DNA from: Cohnella mopanensis
GTDB lineage: Bacteria > Bacillota > Bacilli > Paenibacillales > Paenibacillaceae
Assembly: GCF_022352055.1 (NCBI RefSeq)
Contig: NZ_JAKRWM010000001.1
Location: 744,001 to 808,000 of the forward strand
DNA: 64,000 nucleotides
Direction: 5' to 3'
A program made the position numbers and the translations under genes. The notes beneath the pieces are model-generated. The model had not been told where the DNA came from and did no database searches. It was given only the letters and a program-made list of their open reading frames with translations. Positions within the stretch are counted from its first letter, which is position 1, and each line of letters opens with the position of its first letter. Below, piece by piece: positions 34,987 through 44,127 of this stretch.

Positions 34987-36186
34987 TCAGTTCATAGACT
35001 CTGTCGAAATCGTCTTGCATCCGTTGAATAATGCAAAATTTTGAAAGCAATTGTTCAAGGCTGTTCTCAATTGCTTTGTTGGCTTTATGTCGTTCTCGTA
35101 CCAGATGTTTTTAACAACGAGCGTCCCGGATTTTCGCTCCGCGATTACCTCGGCTCGTCCGATGAGGCTTTCTCCGTATATTAGAGGCAACACATAATAG
35201 CCGAATTTCCGTTTGATTGCAGGCGTGTAAATCTCCCAGGTGTAATCGAATCCAAACAATACGTTGATCAGTTTTCTGTCCCATATGAAATTATCTAGTG
35301 GGGCAATCAGCTCGCAGCGCCATTTCGGCGCCGGATTTTGCAGAACGGCTTCAATAAGCGGCAAGTCCTCCGCGCGACAGTACAGTATATCCTTCAATTG
35401 TTCCACGGCAACAGCAACAATGCGAGCTTCGTACAACAGTTGACGGAAAACCTCGTTGCGCTGCTCCGCTTTCAATCCCCATATGTTCAGCCAGGCATCG
35501 GATGCGCGATTCCATAAAAGGCCAACAGCGCCGATTCGACGCAGTACCCGCCACTTGTGATGCTCATGCTCGCCCTCCAGCGGCTCCGGTGCATTCAGCA
35601 GATTTGGCTGTATGTACTTCCCGGCGATATCGTAATATTTACGCGTTCCTTTTTTGTGATGTATAATCAACTCGCCTGTCGAGTACATCTGCTCCAGCAC
35701 CGACCGGGATGAATTGTTTCCGCTGCTCCAGTGGATGGCCGATTGCCAAGTGAAATTTCCATCCAATTTTAGATCATCCGAACTTAGCGCACCGTGATTT
35801 TGGATGTGAGCCCGTACTTGCTCTATCAACGCTTCCATTTCGGGATAGCGCTTGGCATGTTGTCGGGCGGCCTGCCTGTACCGCTCAAAATACGGCCAGT
35901 CCTCGACAGGAATAATGGCCAAATTCTTGTCGGGATAATCGACAAGGCTTCTATCTTGATACAGCAACTCGGCGAGCATGTTCTTGGTAAATCCTTTGAT
36001 TCGCGACTGCAACACCAGTTCGGCGTTTTTTCCGCAAACATCGATGGGATCGTATTGAATACAGCCGACCTGCCGCACAAAATTCAATACTCCCTGCTTT
36101 CCGGTAAATTGATGTTCGCCCAACAGCCCGTGCTTCAATAGCAGAAATTGCCGTGCCTGGCGGTTCGTCAATTGGATCATGTACAC
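34987..36186 (-). CDS. AlkZ/AlkX (YcaQ-like) DNA glycosylase family, winged-helix protein
   Basis: 399 residues, the usual length of HTH_42 proteins. These enzymes remove bulky alkylated bases or unhook DNA cross-links. Seen: the catalytic-loop motif CIQYDPID with Q44 and D46, the QxD form reported for the AlkX/YcaQ branch rather than QxQ of AlkZ; WQSAIHWSSG and a series of winged-helix segments; and PLDNFIWDRKLINVLFGFDYTWEIYTP near residue 310, strongly conserved in the family. The start is GTG 36186 or ATG 36180; AAGGAG fits the GTG better. Confidence 0.82.
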   Translation of the reverse strand: MYMIQLTNRQARQFLLLKHGLLGEHQFTGKQGVLNFVRQVGCIQYDPIDVCGKNAELVLQSRIKGFTKNMLAELLYQDRSLVDYPDKNLAIIPVEDWPYFERYRQAARQHAKRYPEMEALIEQVRAHIQNHGALSSDDLKLDGNFTWQSAIHWSSGNNSSRSVLEQMYSTGELIIHHKKGTRKYYDIAGKYIQPNLLNAPEPLEGEHEHHKWRVLRRIGAVGLLWNRASDAWLNIWGLKAEQRNEVFRQLLYEARIVAVAVEQLKDILYCRAEDLPLIEAVLQNPAPKWRCELIAPLDNFIWDRKLINVLFGFDYTWEIYTPAIKRKFGYYVLPLIYGESLIGRAEVIAERKSGTLVVKNIWYENDIKPTKQLRTALNNCFQNFALFNGCKTISTESMN

Positions 36187-36374
36187 ATCGGCTCCTTAAC
36201 GAAACAAACGGGAGTAGCTTGCACATGATGATGGATGGCGAGGTTGCTTATCTCAATAAAGTTACTATTTGCTTCTTTCCATAATGATGGTATCCATTGG
36301 GGAGCTTCATTAGCAAACCCCTTTCCTAATTTTCCAATAACCGAAAATTGCTTTTTTTCAATGATTTCAACCAC
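36177..36374 (-). pseudogene. 5' fragment of a GyrI-like effector-binding domain gene
   Basis: GTG 36374 follows AGGGGG at a good distance and begins VEIIEKKQFSVIGKLGKGFANEAP, QWIPSLWKEANSNF. This is the N-terminal third of a GyrI/AraC effector-binding-like domain protein (usually ~150 residues). After about residue 48 the sequence no longer fits and the frame ends at 36177, ten bases inside the start of the glycosylase gene, so the rest was lost by deletion. Confidence 0.6.
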
Positions 36375-36705
36375 ACCTATTCCCCCTATTCGTTGGAAAA
36401 TACAAAAAAAAAAAAACAAACATACGTTCCCGTTAAATGTTACCATTGTCTCGAGCATAAAAACAAGAGCTATTGAAAAATAACTGCCCGTTAGTTGAGC
36501 GACCATGAGTGAAAGTTAGACCACCTTATTACCAATCAACTGCTGGTTCTAACGGCTATATTCAATTTCGTTTGTGCTACCGTTAACGCATCTAGTTAGT
36601 TAAGAAATAAGCTGCCGCGGTTAAGGAGGTATGTAGTTGTCACAAGTCGGTTGAGGACGCAAGTTCTTGTCACTCGACATCAGCCGTCAGCTCAAGCTAT
36701 ACCTT

Positions 36706-36858
36706 TCAAGATTCCTTCATCCATCCACCTAGAGGATCAAGAACATAAGTGCAAATGTCTTGCAATTCCTCCTTCGATCCAGGTGAGTCAAGACATCTTT
36801 CAAGCATCTTTGCCATAGTTACATCTCGTGTTCTATCATTGCTGACGCGCGCGGGCGA
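36706..36858 (-). pseudogene. Possible 3' fragment of an unknown gene
   Basis: An open minus-strand frame without start ends at TGA 36706-36708 and reads like a protein tail (TMAKMLERCLDSPGSKEELQ, then YVLDPLGGWMKES). Composition is protein-like; no family recognised. Confidence 0.3.
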
Positions 36859-36878
36859 GAAAATTTATGTCGTTTGAA

Positions 36879-36982
36879 CACAATGTCCCCACTATTGTGC
36901 GTTTTTTCACGACAAACAAAGAAGCTTGATTTCTCAAGATTCAGCGCGTTCAGTTATGTCCCCACTTTTGTGTCCTTAGACA
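36879..36982 (+). repeat. Repeat B, copy 2
   Basis: CAATGTCCCCACTATTGTGC at the start, CACGACAAA, GAAGCTTGATTTCTCAAG in the middle, TATGTCCCCACTTTTGTG and TCCTTAGACA at the end, same order and strand as copy 1 at 31800-31919 but about 15 bases shorter in the A-rich part. Confidence 0.7.
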
Positions 36983-37282
36983 TTTGCATACTTACTTGCA
37001 ACACGGTCATTAGATCACTACTTTATGAGAACCAAACGAATTGTCATCACTGCCCCCCTTTTCATCACAAGTACTTCTACTTATGGAGTGAGAAAACGAT
37101 TTAAAGAATATTAAATACACTCAGCCCAGATAATATCCGCAATTATAAAACGCTCGCCATCGACGATAAATGATCTCGAATACGGATCAATTCGATCAAG
37201 TAAGCTTCATATATCGAGTTATTCTGCCCGTTTGTTTAATAAAAGGCTATGTTAGCGACTGATGTTGATTTCTGGAACTAAA

Positions 37283-37310
37283 GCGGACTTCCAATTATGT
37301 GGAAGTCCGC
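37283..37310. terminator. Terminator-like hairpin
   Basis: GCGGACTTCCA-ATTATG-TGGAAGTCCGC, 11 perfect pairs. It is 90 bases beyond the stop of the minus-strand DUF4190 gene and could terminate it. Confidence 0.55.
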
Positions 37311-37398
37311 AAAAACTTTAAGCTTCTTCAACTAAAGCACCCGTTCGTTTAAGAACACTTAGTTGTACCAATTAAATATTCAATCCCAATTCAATCAC

Positions 37399-37710
37399 TT
37401 ATCTATTTACATATAGAATTGTCATCAAAAGAATTGGAATAATAATTCCTAAAGAACTACAAACGATACCTGTAATTGTTGTTTTTCTTCCACTTTGTTC
37501 GTTAACCCTTATTTCTTTTAGAGCTACAATACCAATTATTAAACCAATGACACCCAAAATTAATCCAACACTAAAATATAAAGCAATTGATAGAACCCCT
37601 AAAACCAAAGAAATGACAGCTTTTCTGTTTAAAAGCTTTTTATCTAATATTTCCTCTTTTCTCAACGGCAAGTACCTCCCTAAACATCCTCTTATATTAT
37701 ATTCTTCCAT
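37399..37710 (-). CDS. DUF4190-like two-helix membrane protein
   Basis: 103 residues. Two long hydrophobic segments (AVISLVLGVLSIALYFSVGLILGVIGLIIGIVALKEI and ITGIVCSSLGIIIPILLMTILYV) around a G-rich turn and EIRVNEQSGRKT loop, the DUF4190 pattern. Function unknown. AT-rich. Confidence 0.65.
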   Translation of the reverse strand: MEEYNIRGCLGRYLPLRKEEILDKKLLNRKAVISLVLGVLSIALYFSVGLILGVIGLIIGIVALKEIRVNEQSGRKTTITGIVCSSLGIIIPILLMTILYVNR

Positions 37711-37848
37711 ACTAAACCTTTGTCATTTCAACAATTATCCTTGTATATTGACAATACACTTTACATATCTATAAAGCTGAATATTCCCCTATTTTTTGTT
37801 TGAGTCTCGATTTACGACCGCAAAATCATTAAACTTCTGTTACTTAAA

Positions 37849-37872
37849 AGGCTGTCGATTTCTCGACAGCCT
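37849..37872 (-). terminator. Terminator of the GNAT gene
   Basis: AGGCTGTCGA-TTTC-TCGACAGCCT; the minus strand continues TTTTAAG. Confidence 0.8.
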
Positions 37873-37883
37873 GGACAGAAGAA

Positions 37884-38327
37884 TTACTTCTGCTGTTCAT
37901 TGTATTTCAAATGTAAAATGGGGTAAGGGCGGCCTGCTCCATCCGTCAAATCTTCACCGGTTATTCCGAAACCGCTTTTTAAGTAAAACCTTGTCGCAAT
38001 CTCATTTTGTTTATTCACATCAACGGACGTGATCTCAAAACCGTTGATGCATGTTTGCATAATTTGTTTCCCATACCCTTTTCCAATTTTATCGGGATCG
38101 AGAAACAGTGCTTCCAAGTGATTTTCATTGATGGCGGTAAAACCAATGATAGAGTCTTCGGTATACCAGAGACGTACATCAAGATGAGGAAAATACATGG
38201 GTAATTCTTTTTTGATTTCCTCTTTAACCTTGAAACTCAAAAAATGATGAGTGGCCATTACCGATCTTTCCCAAAGATTTATAATCATATCATAGTCATT
38301 AACAGTTGCTTTTCTGTTTTGTATCAT
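37884..38327 (-). CDS. GNAT family N-acetyltransferase
   Basis: 147 residues, one GNAT domain: IQNRKATVNDYDMIINLWERSV, motif A LEALFLDPDKIGKGYGKQIMQTCI with GKGYGK, motif B ATRFYLKSGFGITGE. By eye close to the YjaB/ElaA-like group. AGGAGCAGAACGA precedes the ATG. Terminator follows. Confidence 0.85.
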   Translation of the reverse strand: MIQNRKATVNDYDMIINLWERSVMATHHFLSFKVKEEIKKELPMYFPHLDVRLWYTEDSIIGFTAINENHLEALFLDPDKIGKGYGKQIMQTCINGFEITSVDVNKQNEIATRFYLKSGFGITGEDLTDGAGRPYPILHLKYNEQQK

Positions 38328-38471
38328 TTCGTTCTGCTCCTTTTTCTTTTTACATAATCACGCTCCTTTCATCACATTTTTGAAGATGGTGATCGTATAT
38401 CTCCAATTGATATATAACTTCATGCTTACCACTTTTTTCGGAATTATATTAATCGATTTGCGATCATGATC

Positions 38472-39911
38472 CTATATTTCATCGTCAGTAATATCCTTCT
38501 TCACTGACTTATCACCTTGCGCCATCTTGCGTAGCCATTGATTAATATCGACTCCGGTTAACGCACCAACAGTTTCCGGCATCTTGGCGATCAAATCTGT
38601 TACATAGCTCGTAACTTTGCCAGCACCTCCGTTAGTACCGTTTCCGCTTCCGCTGTCCACAATAACGATTTTCTCTGTCTTGGACAGCGGCTCCGCAATC
38701 GCCTTGGCGATTTCCGGAAATTTCTCCATGATGAGCTCAATGACAGCTGCTTCTCCGTACTTGCGCAGAGCATCCGCGATCTTGTCTTTCGCCTCTGCTT
38801 CCGCTAACCCTTTAAGCCTTATGACATCTGCTTCTGCCGTTCCTTCGGCTCTTTCCCTATCCGCGTTCGCGTTACCAGCCAACCTGACGGATTCTGCTTC
38901 GGCTTTCGCTTTCGCCTCAATCTGGTAGCGGTCTCCTTCGGCACGTTGTTCCTGCGCGAAGCGTTCCGCCTCCGCTTGCTTCTTCACCGTGGCGACAAGC
39001 TCCTTCTCCCGACGTTCAATTTCCTTGGACTCAAGCTCAATTTGCTTCTCCCGTTCAATGACCTGAATCTGCATCTCTTCGGCCTTAACGGATTGCAACG
39101 TGCGGGCTTCCTGCAGCTTGTACGCTTGGTCAGCTTCCGCCTTCTTCATATCCTGCTCCTGCTTAAACGCGGCTTTCTTCACTTCCATCGCCTTGTGAGC
39201 TTCAGCTATGTTCGTCTCCGCTGTGAATTCGGCTTTCTTGCCGTCTTCCAGCGCCTTGGACTTGGCTACCTGTTCATCCCGGTAAGCATTGGCTTTGGCT
39301 ATCTCCGCATCCCGCTTGACGGAAGCGATCTGCGGTTGCCCGAGCGCATCCAGATATCCATTCTTGTCCCTTACGTCCCGAATCGTGAACGATACGATCT
39401 GCAAGCCCATCTTGTTCAAATCGCTTGCCGCCACCTCTTGGACGTTTCTCGCGAACTCTTCACGGTTTTTGTATACGTCCTCGACGGTCATCGTTCCTAA
39501 TATGGCCCGCAGATGTCCTTCCATTGTTTGCGTGGCGATGCCCTTAAGCTCCGCATCCGGCTTGTCTAGAAATTGTTCAGCCGCCGTAGCCATCGATTCC
39601 TGATCGCCCTTAATTTTAATTTGCGCTACTCCGTCTACCATGACAGGAACACCGTGCACGGTATACACTTCAGGAGTATGAACGTCCACCGTCTGAACCT
39701 GCAACGATAGAAAGGAAGCGTTTTGCACAATCGGCCATACGAAGGTTCCACCTGCTTTGACGATCTTCATGCCGTCACGAGTAAGAGCTCCTGTCACTAT
39801 CATGGCTTCGTCGGCTTTAACGGTACGGTATCTGGAAGCGAACACGATAATTAATAATACAATGACGATTACAATGCCTACGGGAATATATACCGTTGCG
39901 TCTACGTTCAA
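38472..39911 (-). CDS. floT: Flotillin-like protein
   Basis: 479 residues. N-terminal membrane segment (7-25), SPFH/band-7 domain (about 28-200), then a long heptad-rich region with repeated AEA and EREK patterns (200-390), and a C-terminal flotillin tail ([33 protein letters not shown]). It organises functional membrane microdomains in Bacillus (YuaG/FloT). The upstream NfeD-like gene is 34 bases away, the same arrangement as yuaF-yuaG in B. subtilis. Confidence 0.92.
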   Translation of the reverse strand: MNVDATVYIPVGIVIVIVLLIIVFASRYRTVKADEAMIVTGALTRDGMKIVKAGGTFVWPIVQNASFLSLQVQTVDVHTPEVYTVHGVPVMVDGVAQIKIKGDQESMATAAEQFLDKPDAELKGIATQTMEGHLRAILGTMTVEDVYKNREEFARNVQEVAASDLNKMGLQIVSFTIRDVRDKNGYLDALGQPQIASVKRDAEIAKANAYRDEQVAKSKALEDGKKAEFTAETNIAEAHKAMEVKKAAFKQEQDMKKAEADQAYKLQEARTLQSVKAEEMQIQVIEREKQIELESKEIERREKELVATVKKQAEAERFAQEQRAEGDRYQIEAKAKAEAESVRLAGNANADRERAEGTAEADVIRLKGLAEAEAKDKIADALRKYGEAAVIELIMEKFPEIAKAIAEPLSKTEKIVIVDSGSGNGTNGGAGKVTSYVTDLIAKMPETVGALTGVDINQWLRKMAQGDKSVKKDITDDEI

Positions 39912-39945
39912 TGCGATCTTCCTCTCTTAATGCGTATTATATATA

Positions 39946-40446
39946 TTAGATTTTTTCTACAACAAAAGTACCAGCCAATTCATCCACTATCCGAACCAAG
40001 CTGCCCTGGGCGATTATAGCATTCTCTATCGCTTTAGCGGGAGCGCTGTGACGGGTTCCCCCTTGCACATAGACGATTTCACCCATTCTTAGCGCCTCGA
40101 TCGATGTAACGACCTGTGCTTCGCAACCTATCATGGTTTTCGACGACTGTGCAATCCCTTTCTGCGCCGCTTGAAGCGGAATAACAACCAGGAAAAGCAC
40201 CACTGAGGAGACCCCTAATGCAATTAACAAGGTCAAGCTAGTCACCACTACAGGCGACCAATCTGTATTGTGCAGTAGCATGTAACTGATCCCGCCGAAT
40301 ACGGTCAAGAATGTCGCTATAATCGTCGGCGATAAGAACGGCAGCTCTCCCGCATGAATTGCAAAACCCAGTAAATCTCCAACAATCGCTGATATAATCG
40401 CATAAGCGACACCTATACCAAAAAACACGATCATTAACGTTTCCAA
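39946..40446 (-). CDS. yuaF: NfeD-family membrane protein YuaF
   Basis: 166 residues. Four hydrophobic segments in residues 1-105, then a soluble OB-fold (GCEAQVVTSIEALRMGEIVYVQGGTRHSAPAKA). Partner of flotillin in the known operon. AGGAGGTG precedes the ATG. The upstream region has both a CGTATA and a TATAAT sequence; an ECF-type promoter as in B. subtilis could not be confirmed because the -35 spacing is wrong. Confidence 0.87.
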   Translation of the reverse strand: METLMIVFFGIGVAYAIISAIVGDLLGFAIHAGELPFLSPTIIATFLTVFGGISYMLLHNTDWSPVVVTSLTLLIALGVSSVVLFLVVIPLQAAQKGIAQSSKTMIGCEAQVVTSIEALRMGEIVYVQGGTRHSAPAKAIENAIIAQGSLVRIVDELAGTFVVEKI

Positions 40447-40574
40447 AGTACACCTCCTCTAATAATCGATGTCTACTCATTATAAGGTATACGTTATTAA
40501 ATTTGGAAGAAAGTTACTCCATTCATATTTAGGCTCGTTCAATCCGTAGACTCGAAAAGACATCCAATCTCTAT

Positions 40575-40616
40575 AAAACAAAACCATCGTTCTGTCTCGA
40601 ACGATGGTTTTGTTTT
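40575..40616. terminator. Strong terminator between kinase gene and yuaF
   Basis: AAAACAAAACCATCGTTC and GAACGATGGTTTTGTTTT form an 18-pair perfect stem with a 6-base loop, placed after the kinase stop on the minus strand. Confidence 0.88.
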
Positions 40617-40685
40617 ATCAGCAAGTAAATCTTGAAACATATCGATCAACGTACGCGCTGATCAATTTATTATCTTTTGTTGGTG

Positions 40686-42296
40686 TCATTTCTTCCAATT
40701 TTCTACAAAATGATCTACCGCTGCCTGTTCAATTGCCAGACCTTCCGTGTAACGCTCCATAAACAAGGCAAAGCCATTCACATCTGCGCTGTCAGGATAA
40801 ACCTCTTGTCCTTCTGCATCATTGAACACTTTAGTGGCAAGGTAATCAGCCAAGCCCTCGTCCTGCTCCTTATTAACCATATAGGATGCCAAAATTGCCA
40901 TCCCCCATGCGCCGCCCTCTCCAGCCGTAGACATGACCGAAATAGGAACATTCAGTGCTGCGGCACACATCTTTTGACCGACTAGCGGCGTTTTGAACAA
41001 TCCGCCATGCGCCAAAATACGGTCAATCGTCACATGCTCCTTCTGTGTCAAAATATCCATCCCGAGCCTTAGTGCAGCAAACGCGGTAAACAGATGTACT
41101 CTCATAAAGTTAGCCAGATTGAAACGGCTTTCTGGAGAACGAACGAACAGCGGACGACCTTTTGCAAGCCCGGTAATGTTCTCACCTGAATAGTAGCCGT
41201 AGCTCAGCAAGCCGCCGCCATCAGCGTCTGCTTCCAGCGCTTTGTTGAACAGGACGCTGAATAACTGATTCATATCGGGTTTCAGTCCCATTGCTTCATA
41301 AAATTCACGGAACAAGCCGAGCCACGCATTAATATCGCTGGAGCAGTTGTTAGCAAGAACCATGCCGACAGGACTGCCATCAGGTGTAGTCACGATATCA
41401 ATCTCAGGGTACACGGATATATCTTTATCCAGTACAATCATGGCAAAAATCGACGTACCTACGGAAATGTTGCCGGTACGCTTTTTGACACTATTCGTTG
41501 CGACCATGCCTGTTCCGGCATCTCCTTCTGGAGGACATAGCGGAATACCTGCTTGCAGGCTTCCTGATGGATCTAATAGTCGGGCACCAGCTTCATTGAG
41601 ATATCCAGCATGTTCACCAGCAGTATAAACTTTAGGTAAAATATCTTTAAGATTCCACGGGTAGTCTTTATCGGCAATTAATTCGGCAAACTGCTTCACC
41701 ATCTCTTCATTATATTGCAGTTCAGATTCATCGATTGGGAACATACCAGAGGCATCCCCCAAACCAAGAGCCTTGCTGCCAGTCAACAGCCAATGAATGT
41801 AACCCGACAAAGTTGTAATATAATCTATGTAAGTGACATGCTCTTCATCGTTTAAAATCGCTTGATACAAATGTGCAATGCTCCAGCGTTGGGGAATTTT
41901 AAATTGGAATTTCTCGGTTAGCTCCGATGCAGCTGTACCCGTTGTGCTATTGCGCCATGTACGAAACGGAACCAATAGCTCCCCTTCTTTATCAAGTACA
42001 ATATAGCCCTGCATCATGCCAGAACATCCAATTGAACCGATTTTTTGCAGTGTTACGCCATAATTATTTTCAACCTCCTGCTTTAATTGGCGATAGGTTT
42101 CTTGCAACCCGTTAATCATTTCATTGAGATGGTAGGTCCAATAACCGTCGATCAATTGATTTTCCCACTCATAACTGCTGGAACCGATTGTTTCAAAATT
42201 GTAATCAATCAGTACAGCCTTGATTCGTGTGGATCCAAATTCGATGCCAAGCGAGGTTTCTCCCTTGACTATCGCTTGTTTAATATTTTGATCCAT
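40686..42296 (-). CDS. FGGY-family sugar kinase, L-ribulokinase-like
   Basis: 536 residues. Seen: phosphate-1 motif [45 protein letters not shown], the catalytic-site region [28 protein letters not shown], and [21 protein letters not shown] with [11 protein letters not shown] near the end. The sequence resembles the ribulokinase type found in lactobacilli and clostridia, but the operator in front is of XylR type, so xylulose or a related ketose is also possible. AAAGGAGGAGC precedes the ATG. Stands alone, without isomerase or transporter genes. Confidence 0.8.
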   Translation of the reverse strand: MDQNIKQAIVKGETSLGIEFGSTRIKAVLIDYNFETIGSSSYEWENQLIDGYWTYHLNEMINGLQETYRQLKQEVENNYGVTLQKIGSIGCSGMMQGYIVLDKEGELLVPFRTWRNSTTGTAASELTEKFQFKIPQRWSIAHLYQAILNDEEHVTYIDYITTLSGYIHWLLTGSKALGLGDASGMFPIDESELQYNEEMVKQFAELIADKDYPWNLKDILPKVYTAGEHAGYLNEAGARLLDPSGSLQAGIPLCPPEGDAGTGMVATNSVKKRTGNISVGTSIFAMIVLDKDISVYPEIDIVTTPDGSPVGMVLANNCSSDINAWLGLFREFYEAMGLKPDMNQLFSVLFNKALEADADGGGLLSYGYYSGENITGLAKGRPLFVRSPESRFNLANFMRVHLFTAFAALRLGMDILTQKEHVTIDRILAHGGLFKTPLVGQKMCAAALNVPISVMSTAGEGGAWGMAILASYMVNKEQDEGLADYLATKVFNDAEGQEVYPDSADVNGFALFMERYTEGLAIEQAAVDHFVENWKK

Positions 42297-42353
42297 GATG
42301 GCATTGCTCCTCCTTTAAAATGTACGAGTATAAGTTTTGGTTATCATGGTGTG

Positions 42354-42394
42354 ATAATAGCACTTACAACATAGTTTGTCTATTCAACAAACTA
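42354..42394 (-). promoter_or_regulatory. Promoter with XylR-type operator for the sugar kinase
   Basis: TAGTTTGT (42372-42379) and ACAAACTA (42387-42394) are a perfect 8-base inverted repeat with a 7-base spacer, identical in both arms and spacing to the Bacillus xyl operator (TAGTTTGT-N7-ACAAACTA). On the minus strand TAGACA (42382-42377) and TATTAT (42359-42354), 17 bases apart, form the promoter, so the operator covers the -35 box. Confidence 0.8.
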
Positions 42395-42525
42395 AGTTTA
42401 TTATATGTCGGAAAATGAAGTGCGATATTTCCGTTTCGATGGCATTCGCCATGATCCTCTTCTTTTCTTTAATTTATTTTATGTTTGAAAAAACTGTTTT
42501 AATGGAAATAAAGCTCTTTTAAACC

Positions 42526-42600
42526 AGCACAAAGAAGAGCAATTGCATTTATCGCTCCTCTTTGTGCTATCTAACTATCTGACCGTTAGCTTAATAAACT
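42526..42600 (+). repeat. Repeat C element, copy at 42.5 kb
   Basis: Hairpin AGCACAAAGAAGAGC with GCTCCTCTTTGTGCT (one mismatch), then GTGCTAT, eight bases, and GACCGTTAGCTTAATAAAC. The rest of the 42297-42621 gap holds the kinase promoter and AT-rich DNA. Confidence 0.55.
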
Positions 42601-42621
42601 TCTCTCTTCCCTACGGCACGG

Positions 42622-43191
42622 CTATTTCTCCAACTCATAGCGGGCCGCGATAATGCCCGACTTGAGCGTTCGGCTAGACAGCAGCTTGAGCCTGATTTTC
42701 TCACCGTCGCCGTGGAATGCCGATTTTCCGCCGCCCAAGATGACCGGACAAATCGTCAGAAGGAATTCATCGATCAGGCCGAGCTCAAGCAACGTCTTCG
42801 CCGCCCCCGGACTGCCGAAGATAACGAGATTTTTGCCAGGCTGCTCCTTGAGCGCATTGATTTCCTCTGCAATATTGTCCTTGATCAGCATCGTATTGTT
42901 CCATTCGACAATGTCCATCGAGCCGGAAATGACGATCTTCTTAACATCCTGCAGCCATTTGGCATGCTCCATACCGTGCCTCGACGCATCCGGATTGTCC
43001 AGCACCGTGGGCCAGTAGCTCTCCATCATCCGATACGTCGTGCGTCCGTATACGGGAGAGCCGACTTCGGCTACGATCTCCTCGGCGTATTTCTCTAATT
43101 CCTCGTTGTACGGAATCCAATCTAGTCCTCCGTTCGAATCTGACGCATACCCGTCCAGCGACACATGCATAAACAATACGAGTTTTCTCAT
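42622..43191 (-). CDS. Dihydrofolate-reductase-like (RibD C-terminal) family protein
   Basis: 189 residues: RKLVLFMHVSLDGYASDSNGGLDWI at the start, GRTTYRMMESYWP, VKKIVISGSM, and NLVIFGSPGAAKTLLELGLIDEFLLTICPVILGGGKSAF. This is the YyaP/YwjB-type branch of the DHFR/RibD superfamily, NADPH-dependent reductases of unknown substrate. A good ribosome site (GGAGAAGCAAC) precedes the ATG. Confidence 0.83.
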   Translation of the reverse strand: MRKLVLFMHVSLDGYASDSNGGLDWIPYNEELEKYAEEIVAEVGSPVYGRTTYRMMESYWPTVLDNPDASRHGMEHAKWLQDVKKIVISGSMDIVEWNNTMLIKDNIAEEINALKEQPGKNLVIFGSPGAAKTLLELGLIDEFLLTICPVILGGGKSAFHGDGEKIRLKLLSSRTLKSGIIAARYELEK

Positions 43192-43337
43192 GTTGCTTCT
43201 CCTCCGATTTAGAATTTAGTTGTTCGATTTTTTGGCAGTAGGCCCGTGTTTCGTCCTGCTCATATGTTTACTATAAATCATTACGTTACGTAAGGATCAA
43301 GTGGAAATCTGAATTTTATTCGAAGACAACAATGTTG

Positions 43338-43366
43338 CGCAAATCTGCCCGTTAGTTCAATAATTA
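43338..43366 (+). repeat. C-type motif without hairpin
   Basis: AATCTGCCCGTTAGTTCAATAATTAAG, the fullest copy of the conserved tail of repeat C. Confidence 0.5.
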
Positions 43367-43393
43367 AGAACGCTCCCGCGCCTTCGCAACCTG

Positions 43394-44089
43394 TTACTTA
43401 GACATGAGAACACTGGCAAAATCGTGAGAATCGTCAAGTGATTTTCTTGCAATTACAGAACCTTCACCATTTAGTGCCTCAATCTCATAAGGAACTTCTG
43501 CTGACGATGGAAATACGACATACCAAAGTCTTTGCTCTCCACCATACTCAATCAACTTGGCATAGTACTTTCCAGCATCATCACCGCCAATCGAAACATT
43601 GACATTTGTAATGTCTGAATTGGTTATTTGCCCGAAAATGATTGGGAAAGGTCCATGTATTCCTTTAGACCGCGGTATACTCATATAAATAAGCGCCTCA
43701 TTCGAATCCGATCTGCTTCTTCCATATCCTCCGCCCATGACCCATTTCCAACCAAGCCATGTTTTATGTACAAATTCAATCTGTAGATTTGTACTATTTT
43801 CCTTCTGTTCATATCGTTGAAGGAAGAAAAGGACGCCCCCGTCAACGGATTCTCGATGTAATACCTGCATCGGGGTATTACGGAACTTCTGTACTGCTTC
43901 TTCTGGCGTTCGCCCAGTTGGAATGCTTAAAGTTTCTGTTAGTCCTATCGCTTTTGAATACTTCCAATCAGCGATCCCCCCAGGAACATTATAAGCATAG
44001 AGAAAAACAACAAATAGAACACAACATGTAAGGACTGCTCCAGACCATATGAGCCATCTCTTCATACTTGTTCGCTTCCTTGAATGCAT
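43394..44089 (-). CDS. Membrane-anchored hypothetical protein
   Basis: About 231 residues from ATG 44089; ATG 44065 behind GGAAGCG is also possible. One N-terminal membrane helix (about residues 12-35), then an extracytoplasmic domain with conserved-looking TPEEAVQKFRNTPMQVLHRE, GVLFFLQRYEQ and a WLGWKWVMGGGYG stretch. This layout occurs in uncharacterised Bacillales proteins. Function unknown. Next to a beta-propeller protein gene on the same strand. Confidence 0.6.
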   Translation of the reverse strand: MHSRKRTSMKRWLIWSGAVLTCCVLFVVFLYAYNVPGGIADWKYSKAIGLTETLSIPTGRTPEEAVQKFRNTPMQVLHRESVDGGVLFFLQRYEQKENSTNLQIEFVHKTWLGWKWVMGGGYGRSRSDSNEALIYMSIPRSKGIHGPFPIIFGQITNSDITNVNVSIGGDDAGKYYAKLIEYGGEQRLWYVVFPSSAEVPYEIEALNGEGSVIARKSLDDSHDFASVLMSK

Positions 44090-44127
44090 ATTTTTTTTTA
44101 CCACCCTGTTGGAACTTGGCTTATCAT

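Larger units (their letters stand above)
36507..37398. other. 0.9-kb region without intact genes
   Basis: Holds a possible gene tail (36706-36858), repeat B copy 2, a terminator-like hairpin (37283-37310), two C-type motifs (37224-37242 and 37339-37354), and a GTTCTTGTCAC-type trace at 36668-36690. A 22-residue coding-like tail can be read on the minus strand near 37150-37220. Confidence 0.6.

Noticed and set aside
36402-36415. A-rich tract upstream of the GyrI-like fragment as a slippage site
   Set aside because: It lies before the start codon of the fragment and outside any gene, so it has no coding consequence.
40447-40540. Sigma-W-type promoter for yuaF-floT as in B. subtilis
   Set aside because: CGTATA is present but the nearest AAC-type -35 is about 19 bases away rather than 16, and a competing TATAAT overlaps; not supported enough to list.
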